64,000 nt of DNA from contig VZSR01000692.1 of the NCBI GenBank assembly GCA_013398615.1, forward strand, positions 156,444-220,443, given 5' to 3'. Source of the DNA: Brachypodius melanocephalos (lineage: Eukaryota > Chordata > Aves > Passeriformes > Pycnonotidae). The position numbers and the translations under genes were made by a program. A model generated the notes under the pieces. The model made no database searches, was not told the DNA's origin, and saw only the letters and a list, made by a program, of their open reading frames with translations. Shown one piece after another: positions 23,618 to 35,500 of this stretch (positions are counted from its first letter, which is position 1; every line of letters starts with the position of its first letter).

Positions 23618-26600
23618 TCAGTGGCCGCTGTTAGTCATGGAGAGCCCAGGCTGCAGCGCTTGAGGGAACATCTCGGCTTTGTGGAAGGTTGGCATGTAAA
23701 CAGGAGGGGAGGGTGCCAGGCTGTAGCCCTGGGACGTCACTGGGATAGGCAGAGTGGAGGGCACCAGGGGCTGGTTCATGTCGTACATCATCGCCTCTGC
23801 CTCGTTGCCGTAGGGCAGCAGCAGCCGTTTGCCTTTCTGACGCCGGTTGCAGAACCAGACCCGGACCACCTGTGTGAAGGGAGACAGAGAAGGGTGAGGG
23901 GGTGACCTAGGCACGCTACGTGGGTGACAAGGAGACTGTTCTGCTGCTGGCATCTCCACAGCACCCCAACCTGCCAGTGAAGTTCCCTCCCTGTCACAGC
24001 TCAGCTCAAACAAACTTCAGCCTTGACCACTTTCCCACTGCTTCCAGAGTTGAGAGATGACAGAAATTGAAAATGTTAGATAGGAAAGGAGATCAAAAAA
24101 TCGAAAGAAAGGTTCCTCTCCAAAGGCTGGTGGCATAGCCAGATGAAGCCAATACACAAACTTTAGTATTGTTAGTGGATTGTTGTTTGTCTCTCTTCTG
24201 GTGCATTTCCACTTTAGAAGAAAAACATTGTAACTTTCCATGTGGGTTCTTGGGACCAAAAATTAGCTTCTTCAGAGGTGAATTAGTATCATAGGAATAC
24301 TTTTATAGGATTACTTTCATATATTTATGTACATATACACAAACACAGATGGCCTGTAGTTGGGTCTGGGAACTATTTTTGTCTCTCTTTTAAGTTTTAA
24401 ATATTTAATCTGTGAACAAAAGTCTTCTCTGGAACCAAGTGGGTTTTTTTTTTCATATTGATGAGCCATATATATCCTAACTGTGTGGAGCAGAGCTAAA
24501 GGGCAGTTATTTACATCTCTCCATGTGTATGTAATTTTTCCTCTGGGCTTAAATTTTAAACTGGCAGGTGCTCAGAAGTTGCCGCCATTTGGGCACCCAT
24601 CCTCCCCACCATTCCAACAACCTACATCTTTATCCAGGTTGAGGTCCTCGGCGATCTGGGAGATCTCCTGGGGACTGGGCTTCACGCACTTGCGGAAGAA
24701 GCTCTCCAGCGTCCCTTTCACATTGGTCTCGATGCTGGTCCTGCGTTTTCTCTTCCGGGCTTGGGCCAGTACTTGCTCTGCATTGCACATCTGGAAATGA
24801 GAGGGAATGTTTGGTTACCAGGTGGAAGAGGCTCCACCAGGCTTGGGACATGTGTAGCTGGCTGCAGAGCTTGAAGCACAAACTGTGTCCCTATGACTCT
24901 CCATTGAGCAGCATTCCACTGAGACTGGGATCATTCCCAGTGTCCCAGCACTGCCAGCAGTGAGGCTGGACACATCTTTCTGCATTCCCACCAGGATTCC
25001 CCAGAGAGTAGCAAGCTGCACATTCAGTCTGAGATTCCAGCAGGACCTGGCTGCTCCAAAATGGGACCTGCCACAGACAAGGTGTCTGCAGGAGGATTGG
25101 GCTTCCTCCCCCAGCCTGGCAGAAAGTGATACCCAGTGGTTTGCCCTCAAGCCAGACTCAAGCCGTGCAGCAAGATAGATGCCTTCTGTTCCCCTCTTCT
25201 ATCCCTGAAAGCACGTGGGAGAAGAAGGAGAATCTGTGCCTTCACGGCTTGGAGGTAGCCACCTCCCTGCCCCCTCAGCCCTGCACCTCTTGCATGTTGT
25301 CCGTGTTCTCCGCCTCGTTGAGCCAGCGCTGCAGCAGCGGCTTTAGCTTGCACATGTTCTTGAAGCTGAGCTGGAGCGCTTCGAAGCGGCAGATGGTCGT
25401 CTGGCTGAACATCTTCCCTGCGCAGACAGGGCAGGCAGGGCATTACACATCACACAGCTTCCCTCGCCAGCAGCAACCCAGGATTACCACCCCCCCTCCC
25501 CAAGCTTGCCCTGTTCCTGGCAGACCAGAGAAGGCATTCTCCCTGTTCCTTAAGCAGGGATTTAAAGCCCTGAAATGCATCTCAATAAGCAACTGTAGCC
25601 ATTTTAAACCTATTCCCTGTGAGCTTGAACCTTCCAGCTCACCACAGATCTGGAGACACCCCTCCAGGAGCCCCGGCCTGGACTGGTGCTTGATGCTTCC
25701 TTTGCGGATCGTTAAGGAGAAGAAATTAGCCCAGGTGATTCCAAACCCCTCCCGGGCCTCTCTCTCCCCACCGGCTGTGGGGGAACTCAAAGGCTCTCCC
25801 TCTCACCGTAGAGCGTGCCCAGCGCCAGCCCCACGTCAGCCTGGGTGAAGCCCAGCATGATGCGCTTGTGCTTGAGGTCCTTGGCGAACTGCTCCAGCTC
25901 TCCTGAGGTTGGCGCATCCTGGCAGGGACAGAGAGACACTGAGAAGGAACAACTCGCGCTCAGAGTCCAGGGTCTGTCGGAGTCCCCGAAGAGCAGCAGC
26001 AAAAGACGGCTCGGCTGAGCCCTCGGCAGCACTGACACCGACCAGGCTCGCACAGGACCCACCCCGACCACGCACACTGCTCAGCTCGACCCAGTCTGGC
26101 GCGGGAGCGGCCAAGGATAGCACAACGGCATCAAGAGCTCCAGCTCTGCCTCAACACGCCCTGGAAATGTTTCCTTTGTCCCCTGGCTCGCGCCCTCCTG
26201 GCCTGGCCAAAGGCAGCACCGATGATCACATTGGCCGAGTCCCAGATTTGCCCCATTCTCACTCAATGACACGTGCGCACGGGAACGTTCCGTTCTCCCG
26301 CGGCGTGGGCCACTTTGCCATGGCTCTCGGGCTGAGGCAGCCCCTCACCAGCCGCTCTCCTGCGTGCTCCGGAGCAGGAAAAAGATTCCCGTGAAAAGAG
26401 AGACAAAAGCGCCCGTGAACCGGGTGGGATTTTAAGCACCTCTTTGCCACCAGCAAGTTCTTCCGTTCTGGCAAGCGGCTACCCAGGCGCTTCCCACCCT
26501 CCGTATCCCGTAGCCTCCCGCCTTTACGGGGGCATTTTGAAGACTTTCACCCAATTTCCACATTTTCAGCGGGGTTTCGGGTCTTTCAGGAGTTTTTCCT

Positions 26601-27928
26601 GGAAGTCACCGAACCATGGCTATTAGTTTCTGGCGTAAATCGGCACTGGTAAACTCAGAGCATTCCTCCCACAAAGAAGGGATGCCGTCCCACATCACCG
26701 TCCCGTAGCTAGAAAACGCCATTCATGACCACTCCCCATCCAGCGCGGCCGGTTGCGGCCCGAGGGCCCACACACACATCCATCGTGGCGTGGGACCTCC
26801 CGCAGCTCCGACCCGCTGGCGGCAGTGCGAATCCTCCCAACCCGTCAGGGTTTAGCCCCCAGCATCGGCCGCCTCTGCTGTCCCCGGGGCGGGCTAGTGA
26901 TAAGTCGACAGTGAGAAACATTCAAAACAAGCCTAAACCACAAATTCAATCGTGACGGTAGCCCTGCTGCCCCCGTCCTCCTCCCGCCCTCCCTCCTCCC
27001 ATCTCTGTGCTTTCTGCCCCAGCAAATTTCAGTGGAGCTCCGGGAGCGCCGGCCGGGAACGCAGCCGATCGGAGGGGACAGACCAGGAGCCCGTGGTGAC
27101 CGCGCTGCGTTGCCTCGACTATTACGCCGGAGCCGACCGTCGGCATCGCTACCCGGGACGACCCCGTCGCATCGCGTAGGGGAAGCTGCTCTCCCGAGTT
27201 CCCAAAATCCCCTATCTTACCCCAAAGCAGCCTCCCCAAGGCTCTNNNNNNNNNNNNNNNNNNNNNNNNNNNNNNNNNNNNNNNNNNNNNNNNNNNNNNN
27301 NNNNNNNNNNNNNNNNNNNNNNNNNNNNNNNNNNNNNNNNNNNNNAGGGAGGGGGAGGACACCGATCATGCCACGGGGCCTCGCACCCCCCTCCGGTCCT
27401 GAGGGACTCGAGGAGACCCACGCCCCTCGCACCCCTCCGACCCCACGCTGTTCGGGGGGCACCGCGCCAGTGTTAGGCCATCAGCAGCCACGGGGGCTTC
27501 CCGCCTGGGAACCCCCAGCGCTGCAGAGCCCAGGCAAGAAACTGGCTAGCTTTGGGGAGTTATTGGCGGCATGAACTGGGGCCAGGGGCTAGTGCGAGGG
27601 CAGCTTATCCAGCTACGGCAGCCATTTGTCTCCAGTAGAGAGGACAAGCCGCACGATGCTGGTGTCATCATGCAGTAGCAGGGATGGTCCAGGGCTTGAC
27701 CATCACCTCTTGCCCCTCTTGATGCCTGGTCTTGTTGGCTGAGCCTTAGCTCCTCGGGAGCATAGATAGAGCTGAGGCCCCCGTGCCTCTTACAGTTTCA
27801 CCATTCCTCTCCTCTTCCTCGCTCTGCAGAGAAGGGTTGTGGCTCGGAGGAGCGTGTCTGTCCCTGTGGCCCCAGAACTCGGGGTGTGCTGCCGGGGAAG
27901 GAATTGCAGCCCCAAACGTCGTGTCCAT
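23618..27928 (-). CDS. POU5F3: POU5F3 (PouV), class V POU-homeodomain transcription factor
   Basis: This is the avian Oct4-family gene, which acts in pluripotency and germ-cell programmes by binding octamer DNA (established for chicken PouV). Exons: 27794-27928 (candidate first exon), 25807-25918, 25287-25417, 24626-24790 and 23618-23869. The last four are certain and phase-compatible. With the candidate first exon the protein is 264 residues. The POU-specific domain spans exons 2-3 (from GELEQFAKDLKHKRI through FSQTTICRFEALQLSFKNMC to LLQRWL). A linker and basic ARKRKRR stretch lead into the homeodomain in exons 4-5 (RRTSIE to VVRVWFCNRRQKGK), with the POU-type cysteine in WFCN at about residues 186-189. 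The C-terminal tail is rich in Pro, Tyr and Met and ends MTNSGH. The neighbours FUT7 and NPDC1 identify it as POU5F3 rather than POU5F1. Introns are short, and intron 1 contains an assembly gap. Confidence 0.95.
27246..27345. other. Assembly gap (100 N) in POU5F3 intron 1
   Basis: Exactly 100 undetermined bases, a standard placeholder, so the true length is unknown. The flanks are GC-rich. Part of a first exon could be hidden here. Confidence 0.99.
27794..27928 (-). CDS. POU5F3: Candidate first coding exon of POU5F3
   Basis: The minus-strand frame from the ATG at 27928 encodes 45 residues, opening MDTTFGAAIPSP and ending in the acidic SLQSEEEERNGET. It is followed by a GTAAGA donor. It is phase 0, as exon 2 (DAPTSGELEQ) needs. 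The ATG context is strong (GCCGATGG), and an in-frame TAA lies 12 codons upstream (27964-27962), so the frame cannot extend unless spliced. It would make an unusually short N-terminus. The alternative is that the true exon 1 lies elsewhere or in the gap at 27246-27345. Confidence 0.42.
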
Positions 27929-30900
27929 CGGCTCCACAATGAACCATGCTCCATATTTGCTTTATCTTAAAGGATTTGTCTTCACACTGCCCTTCACAAT
28001 GGCTTTACTAGGGCTGACTTCAGTCATTTCCCCTTTCCTTCCCTCTTGGCTCAGCCCCGGGACCTTTCCCCATCCTGACGCTGCCATCACATCAGCCTCT
28101 GCTTGGCTCTGCCCGATGCCAGCTCCTGCGTACGAGCAGGCACGAACAGCGTGGGCACTCCCTGACCTCAGATGGAGCAGGGCGAAGGGTACTCCTTCTG
28201 CCAGCACTCCATGATCCCAGCCGGAGCAAGGCAGGGAGTGATCCCGCTGCCGACAGTGCTGCCTGTTTATTAACCCAGGTTACCGGGAGCTGCTGCCGTC
28301 TCGCACTGGAGATATGGCGAGGAGATAGGCTGGAGCAGCCTCCCCCGCGGCGGGATGGGAATGGGGCCGTGGGCGGGGGAACTTGTGGAAGGTGCTTGGT
28401 AATGTTTATGAAGCACTTGCTTTGGTTCCCGAGACGGCTGGAACCCAAGGACTGGCACCCAGGGAGAGATGCCCAGGGACAAGGGCTGGCAGACAGGGAC
28501 TCATACCCACAGCTGGCATCCAGGGACTGGGATCTAGGGACTGGCACCCAGGGGCTGGGGTCTACAATGCCAGCAGCAGCCCCTAGCCCAGCACATGGTA
28601 CTGCTGCGTGTCAGGGGAAGTGGAACAGCTAAGCCTCTTGATGATATTCCTCTGAAAAAAAAAATGTCCCGGTGGATGAGCTGGAATTAATGTCTATTTC
28701 TGATGCCTGACAGGTCATGTACCAGGCTGCCCATCCTGGCTGTGCCAGACTACATCAGGAGGGAGGGCAGCCCCAGGAAAATGAACTAAGGATTCAAAAA
28801 CCTTGTCAGCTGCGACATGGGCAGCCCTGAGTGAGCTTTATGGCTTTTGGACTTCGGGGGTCCCATGCCCAGAATTGTGAAGCACCTTCCCCAGCAGGGG
28901 CTGGATTGAATCTGCCAGGGGACGCCCTGGACCGTGCTGCTGGGGATGCTGGACCCAGTGCTGTGGAGGCAGAGCTGCCCACTGCCTGCTGTGCTGCTGC
29001 CTGCCGCACTGCCAGCGGGCAGAGGAAATCTCTCTGCGGGACCCCGATGGCAGCCATCAGCCCTGCTCCTCCCGGGCTCCTGCTGCGGCCCAGGGCTTCA
29101 GAAGCTCCTTGGCTGGCCAGTAACTCCCTTTCCCTTTGATTTATTGTTCCCGGGTTGGACCCCCTCCTCCTGCCAACCTACTTTTTCTCTCCATCCCCCC
29201 GGGAAGCCTCCCAGGCCCCCCTCCCCCACCTCGGCCTCTCCTTTCCAACCCCCCCCTCAAACGCATTCCTGGTCCTTTCACATACAGACGGAGGGGAAGG
29301 GAGACGTTGACTTTGAACCGGCCCCTTTGTAGGCGCGGGGCCCATTGTGGCGGTGATGGTTTTAGCTGGGGGATGTGGAAGGAGTCAGTGGGGTTTCTCG
29401 GTGTGTGTGCCCCCCCATACATTTCAATGATTTCGGGTGATTTTAGGGGGGCTGTGTGAGGTTATTGTGTAGGGTCTTTGAGCACCAGTGACCATGTCTC
29501 TTCTGCCTGCTCCAGGGATGGATGGATGGATGCATCCTTCCATCAGCCCGTATCTCGAACCTGCTGGTATTCCCGGCTTGGCCAGGCTCTGTCTAAGGCA
29601 GCTAGGGATCGGTGGGATCCTGCTAAGAAAATAGGAGCAGAAAGAAATGCTTTACTGGCTCGCAGCAGGCTGGAGAGGGCCGAGATGTACACCTGCTCAT
29701 CTTCCCGTTGCTGAGTGTGCTGGTGTGGCACTGGTGCTTGGGATTTTAAGAGAGTGGATGAGCACAGATGGTGTTTTATTCATGGTCAAGCCACTTTTCT
29801 GTGGCAGGTAATGGAAAGGCCATTGGGGCTGTGCTGGATACCCCTGAGTTGCCCACCAAAGGGGCACTGCAGTCCTGCACATGCTGGGTTGGGGTACCAC
29901 GGTGATGGGGTCCACCCCGAGACCGTCTAAGGAGGGCTGGACAGGGGGTTCATCTCCAGAAACCCCATGCCTGAAGGAACACCAATCTGCTCCTTGTCAG
30001 CACAGCTTGCTGGCCTGCAGCTGGCCTTGTAGGACAGTATGGACTCAGTGCTTCCAAACCTGGGCCAGGGGAAAATCGGAGGGGTTTTTGGTCCCATTCT
30101 GTCCCCTTATTACAAAGGCCCTGGGCTGTAATGTGGGTCTTACTCACACCACCACAGTGTCTGAGCACACTAGTGGGCCCACCCTACTGTGTTATAGTGG
30201 GGGGAAACGAGGTGGGAGCTGAAGGCCTTGGATATCTGCAGCACAGGTGCCCTGTCCCTGGACAAATGACTTCCATACCTGGATGTCTGGTAGGGACAGG
30301 GATTCCCAGGGGACACAGGGCTCCTGTGGCCACCATGCCCGGAGCGAGGGGTCTTCCCCCGCAGAAGAGACAAGTTTTACTGTAAGCTAGAGCTTCCCAA
30401 AATGTCTGGATGTGCTCCAAGAGAGATTGCTGGGTTGTGGGAGCAAAGGAAGGACAAATCTGGGGACCTCGGCAGAGAGGATTGGGTTCGAGCCCTGGGG
30501 CCATCTCGGGTTATTTGGGGTGTGCATCGCCCAGGGGTGCGGCTGGAGACCTCCATGAGAGAAGCATCCCGGGTGGGTGCTTTGGCGGTGAGTCAGCACC
30601 CACCTCCGGCTGTCCGAAACCAGGAGAGATGGTATCAGCCTGATGGGGGGTGCTGGCGTGATCAAAGAAGCTCGGCTGCACACAATGCAGGGACTTGATA
30701 GCCCTTATCTGTCATCCCCGAGGTGCGAAGGGCCCTGGGGGCGAGGGGCAGAGGGAGGGGTGGGTGGTGGGTGCTGCAGGGCTGGGTGCGGGTGCTCCCA
30801 CCCCACCTTTTGCTGGAGAAACTTCTCCTGGCAAATACTGAGAGACAACAAAAATTACATCCCTGGTAAAACCCCTGGGAAGGGTTTGAACGCTCCTCCA

Positions 30901-32390
30901 GGTGCAGAAGCAGGATGGCCGCTCACTGTTCCCTAGGGAAGGTTTGAGGACCACAGCATCCTCCCTCCTTGTCCTCTTGTCCCACTCCGCTGTCGAAAGG
31001 AGCCCCCCGAGCCGCGGGCCCCACACCACACACTCGCATGGGTCTCAAACATGGTCGTTTAATAAAATCTCCTTTTAAAAGAACTACAATTCATACAACA
31101 ACGACGAGAGGTGTGAGGAGTGGCAGCAGCCCAGGGGAGGGGGAGCACAGGACATGGGGTCAGAATCTGTGCCATGATGGCCTCCATCAGCCACCCTGCC
31201 AGGGACAGATGGTCCCATGCCACCACCACATCCCTGCCACTGCTACCTGCCCTGCCCATGCCTGCCTGAGTGTGCAATAGCTCCACTGAGCACAACAGGG
31301 TCTGGACATGAAGCCACACCTGTGCAAAGTAACCCAAACCCTGTTCTGGGCCTTCCACTGGAGGGGTTCATGGCCTACGTACCCAGGAGGGTTTGAGGAG
31401 CAGCACTGGGCTCCAAGCAAGAATGTGTTGATGGGCGTGTGGTGAGGGCTGGCGAGGCTGGACACGGGCGACAGAGAGGTGCAGGGAGTGTCTGAGGCCC
31501 GAGACATGCCTGGGATGCAGCAGTGGAGACTGTCACCTGCCACAGAGGGACACCCAAAGAACACACAGTGCCAGGCTCCACAGGGATGCTACCAGAGCGT
31601 GGGCTCTGTGGGGTTTGAAGCAGCACAGTAAAGCCCCCATGCCTTGGCTACCCCTCTCAGCCAATCCAGCTCCCTCCAGTCCTGTTCCTTCCTCCCCCAC
31701 AGCCACATAAACTTAAAATCAAGACCTTGAGCACTTTTTCTGAGCTTTTACCCCACTGAGGCCTGGGGTAAGAGAGAGCCCATCCTCTGCCAGCATAGAC
31801 TGATGTGGACTCCCAGTGGCACTGGGCCTGTCCATGCCCCAGGGGACCTGAAGCCCAGCACCCCTAAAGGGGTCAGAGCACAGGGCAGAATCTGAAGGTG
31901 CATCCTGGGGAGTGATGCTGGCGCCTGCTCAAGCTGCTCCTGCTCCTGCCATTGGCTCCCAGAGCACTATTCTGCTGCCAGGAGCTGCCCAGACCGGCAT
32001 GGAGGAGGCAGAACGGACACTGAAGCCCTTAGTGATGCCACCTGCTCCAGGGCTCCATCCCTGGCAGAGGGGCTCCGGGCAGGCTGGCAGCCCTGATGCC
32101 AGGCATGAGCATGCCCAGCCCTCCTGGCCCTCTCCTGCTTTCTGACCCACTCTCTGGCTCCTTCCCAGCTGCTATGCATCAACCTAGCTGCAGCCAGGGC
32201 AGCAGCCCCCTCCTCAAAGCCAACTACAAAGGGACAGTGCCGCACCCCCCCTCCCCCAAATTTCTGTGCCAAAGCAGCCGCCCCCCTGCGCCCGCGAGAG
32301 CTGTGAGCGAAGGGCAGTGCAGGGACGCGATCACAGCAGCAAAGAGAACAAGGACGCTGGAAACGGGGGCGATTCCCCGCCCCCCCCGCC
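27929..32390. other. Region between POU5F3 and NPDC1 (head of POU5F3 to tail of NPDC1)
   Basis: No gene is supported by a recognisable protein. It must contain the POU5F3 promoter. A run at about 28,445-28,560 repeats degenerate variants of 'gggactggcacccag'. At 31,050-31,062 the sequence 'gtttaataaaat' contains polyadenylation-like hexamers on both strands (AATAAA plus, ATTAAA minus), which might mark the end of an untranslated or non-coding transcript. I cannot show which. Confidence 0.6.
28445..28560. repeat. Degenerate minisatellite-like repeat
   Basis: Four to five imperfect units related to 'gggactggcacccaggg', with spacing of roughly 20-35 bp. It lies upstream of POU5F3. Confidence 0.5.
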
Positions 32391-32550
32391 ATAGCTGTTA
32401 GTGGGTGTTTATTGGGCAGGCGTCGAACAGTCTGGCAGCGCGGGGCCAGCCTCCCTCGGCCCGGCTGTGGGTGCCCCTCTGGCACGGCCACCCCCCGGGC
32501 ACGGCCGCGGGCACAGTCTGGAGCAAGCTCGGGCGCAGGAGACGGGGTGG
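32391..32550 (-). other. NPDC1: NPDC1 3' UTR with polyadenylation signal
   Basis: An AATAAA hexamer on the minus strand (32413-32408, TTTATT on the plus strand) lies about 140 bp after the NPDC1 stop. It gives a short 3' UTR. The cleavage site is approximate. Confidence 0.65.
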
Positions 32551-35500
32551 TTACTGCTGCGACTTGAGGTTGGAGGGGTGTAAGGAGGAGTCGTCAAACA
32601 GCGGGTTTCTCACTTCCATTTCTCCGGTCTGCCGTGGCGAAGGGAGAGGGATGGGGGAAAGAAAAGGCGGGAGGTCACAAAACAGCTGGGATTCAGCTGC
32701 CCCATTCCAAGAGGTTTGGGTCTGAACCCCAGCCCGGCAGGGAGGAGGGGAGCGACCTAGTGGGCTGCGATGGATGATGAACATCAGGACTCCCATCACA
32801 CTGCAAAGGTGCTGCTTCCCTGGCAGGAGGGGATGGGGTGGGGTGATGTGTAAAACCCAAGGTCTTGGGTGGGATGGGACCCCACAGCTGCTTTGGGGAC
32901 CTCAGGACAGCAGTCCCAGCCTGGCTGGCAGGAATAGAGTTCCTTGCTCAGACTGGGGACCCCAGGACGGGACCCCCATCACGGCTGGCAGGAATGGGGT
33001 GCCCTGCCCAGACTGCCTGCCTGCCATCAAGTGCCCTTTAATGGGCTTGTAAAGACCCACTGATGACCCTCGATCTGGGCGCTGATGGCTGCGCTCCACA
33101 GCTATTACCATGTAAAAGGCTCCTCTTCGTCCCTTTGTGCTCTTTGTACCCAGGGCTGTTAAGACCTGCCCTTCCCCGAAGTCCCCTGCTAGCCAGGAAC
33201 ATCCTCTCTGACTGTGAGGGGTGGCGGCTCTGCGCTCCAGGCGTTGGGGTGGGACAAGGATGAACCCTCCTCAGCCCTGGTCCCCAGAACCGGTGTCCAT
33301 GTCCCCGTCACCACAGGGATTGTGGGTCAGGTGTGCCAAGGGCTGCTCTAGTTTCCTGCTCCCAGGGAAAAGCTTTGTGCCAGGACATGCACTCCTGTCC
33401 ACTGGAGAGCTTCAGTGGGAGCTGGCCAGGGACATGAGGGAAGCAGAAGGGTTGTACCACCTCAAGGTTTGATGAAGAACATGTGGAAAAGGCTCCTCAC
33501 ACAGAAATGCACATCCCAGGCACATGTTGGACACACACCCACATGCACAGGGACCCCTGGCCCTCCTGCACCCACATACCGGAGCCAGCCCAGGGCACTC
33601 ATACACGGTGAAGTCTCCATCCTCATTCTCCTCATCAGATGATGCCGAGTCTGGCAGCTTGGGCTCCTCTTTATGTCTGGGGGAAGAAGATATAGAGGGG
33701 AGGTGAATCCCAGTGGGATGATTAGGGCCATCCCAGTTAATGGCAGGACACACAGTCTGCTCCCAGGCTTACTTCTCCAGGGAGAGCATCTGCTGCTTTT
33801 GGTGCTGGTAGTGGTACATTTGGGCACTCTGAGCCAGCGTCTTGTCCCCGGGCTGTGGAGAGAGTGGGAACAGCTGTAGAGATTGAGCTCTGGAGGGCCC
33901 CAGCCTGGCTGGTGCGGGGCCTCCACCGTGTGGGAATCCCTCCAGCAGAGCACTGGGGCCCAAGTGCCAAACACCCCACAGGGAGGAACATGGGTGCCTT
34001 ACCGAGATCTTGTCATAGGGCAGGGGGCTGGTTACTCGCTGGGCTGAGTAGTCTGCTTTCTGTGCCAGCCTAACTTCCTTCTGCAGCCTGCCAAGGAAAG
34101 GAATTGGAATTAGGGAATCACTAAGGTTGGAAAAGCTCTCTAAGGTCAAGTCCAACCATTAACCCAGCACTGCCGAAATCCACAACTAAACCATGTGCCC
34201 AGGTGCCACATCCACATATTTTCTGAACACTTTCATGGATGATGACTCCATCACCTCCCTGGGCAGCCCTTCCAATGCCTGACCACCCTTTACATGAATC
34301 TTCCCTAATATCCAACCCAAATCCTCCCTGAGACAGCTTCAGGCAATTTCCTCTCATCCTGTCCCTTGTTCCCTAGGGGCAGAGCCTGACCCTCCTCTGA
34401 ATGCCCCCTCCTGTCAGGGGGTGATGGAGAGTGAGCGTGAAGGTTCTCCCTGAGCCTCCCTTTCTCCAGGCTGGGTGCTGTTCCCAGCTCCCTCAACTGC
34501 CCCTCATAAGACTTGTGCTCCAGACCCTTCCCCAGCTCCATTCCCTTCCCTGGATATGCTCCTGCCCCTCGATGTCTTTCCTTCCGTGAGAGCCCCAAAA
34601 GTGAAGGCACCAGGATTTCAGGTGCCTCACCAGTGCCCAGCGTGGGGCAGAATGACTTCTCTGTGTCAGCACCCAGTGCCACAGTGATGCCCACACCAGG
34701 TGCCACCTGCTCCCAGGAGCCTGCATCTGGGACAGGGGTGTCTCACTACTGTCCTCCTGTCCTGGCCAGCTGATGCCACACCTTGGGGGGACTGGCAAGG
34801 GTAGCTATTGCCTCTCTTCCAACCTCTCATGCCTGGGAAGCATGGGAATTCACTGGCCTGGGCACAGGGACACCAAGGGACTGCCAGCAGCCCCAGCTCA
34901 CCTGCACCAGCAGACGGCTGCCACGAGCAGTGCTGAGATCCCGGCCACTGTGCACACCACGATCAGCCCTGCAGAGGTGGACAGGACGGAAAGGGACAGC
35001 AGGTGAGCTGGCAGCATGGTGACACCAGCCCATGCTTCCCTGGTGGGGGTGTGAAGCCCCTTCCTCTGAGTCCCAGGGTCTCACCGAGCACCATATTGTC
35101 ATTTGCAGGGATGGGGGATGCCTCCACCCCAGGGTACTTCTGGACTGCGGCAGTGGTGGGGAGGGTGGTGGCTGCCATGGTGCCGGCGGGACCCTGCTGC
35201 AGACGCCCCTGTCTCAGCCCACTGGCCACACGCTGTCTGCCACCGTCGGGCACCAGGGTGGCTGCGGGAGAAGACAGAGCAGTGAGTGGTGCCTGGGCAG
35301 CTCCAGAGGGCAAACCTGCCTGGGGTCCAGGGTCTGGCTGCCATGAGGTCCCTGGCACTGCTGGGAGCAGGGAGGGAGCACTTACGCCTGGGTCTGCCAT
35401 CCTGCGGCGGGTGATGGCGAGGAGCCTCCTGCCTGGCCAGCACATCTGCGAGAAAATCAATTTCTGCCTCCAAGCTGGGAATGGATGTCCGTCCTATGGG

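Noticed and set aside
27962..28207. Minus-strand frame directly upstream of the candidate POU5F3 exon
   Set aside because: It is in a different frame from the candidate exon and ends at a stop before it. No acceptor joins them, and no similarity to known POU5F N-termini is apparent.
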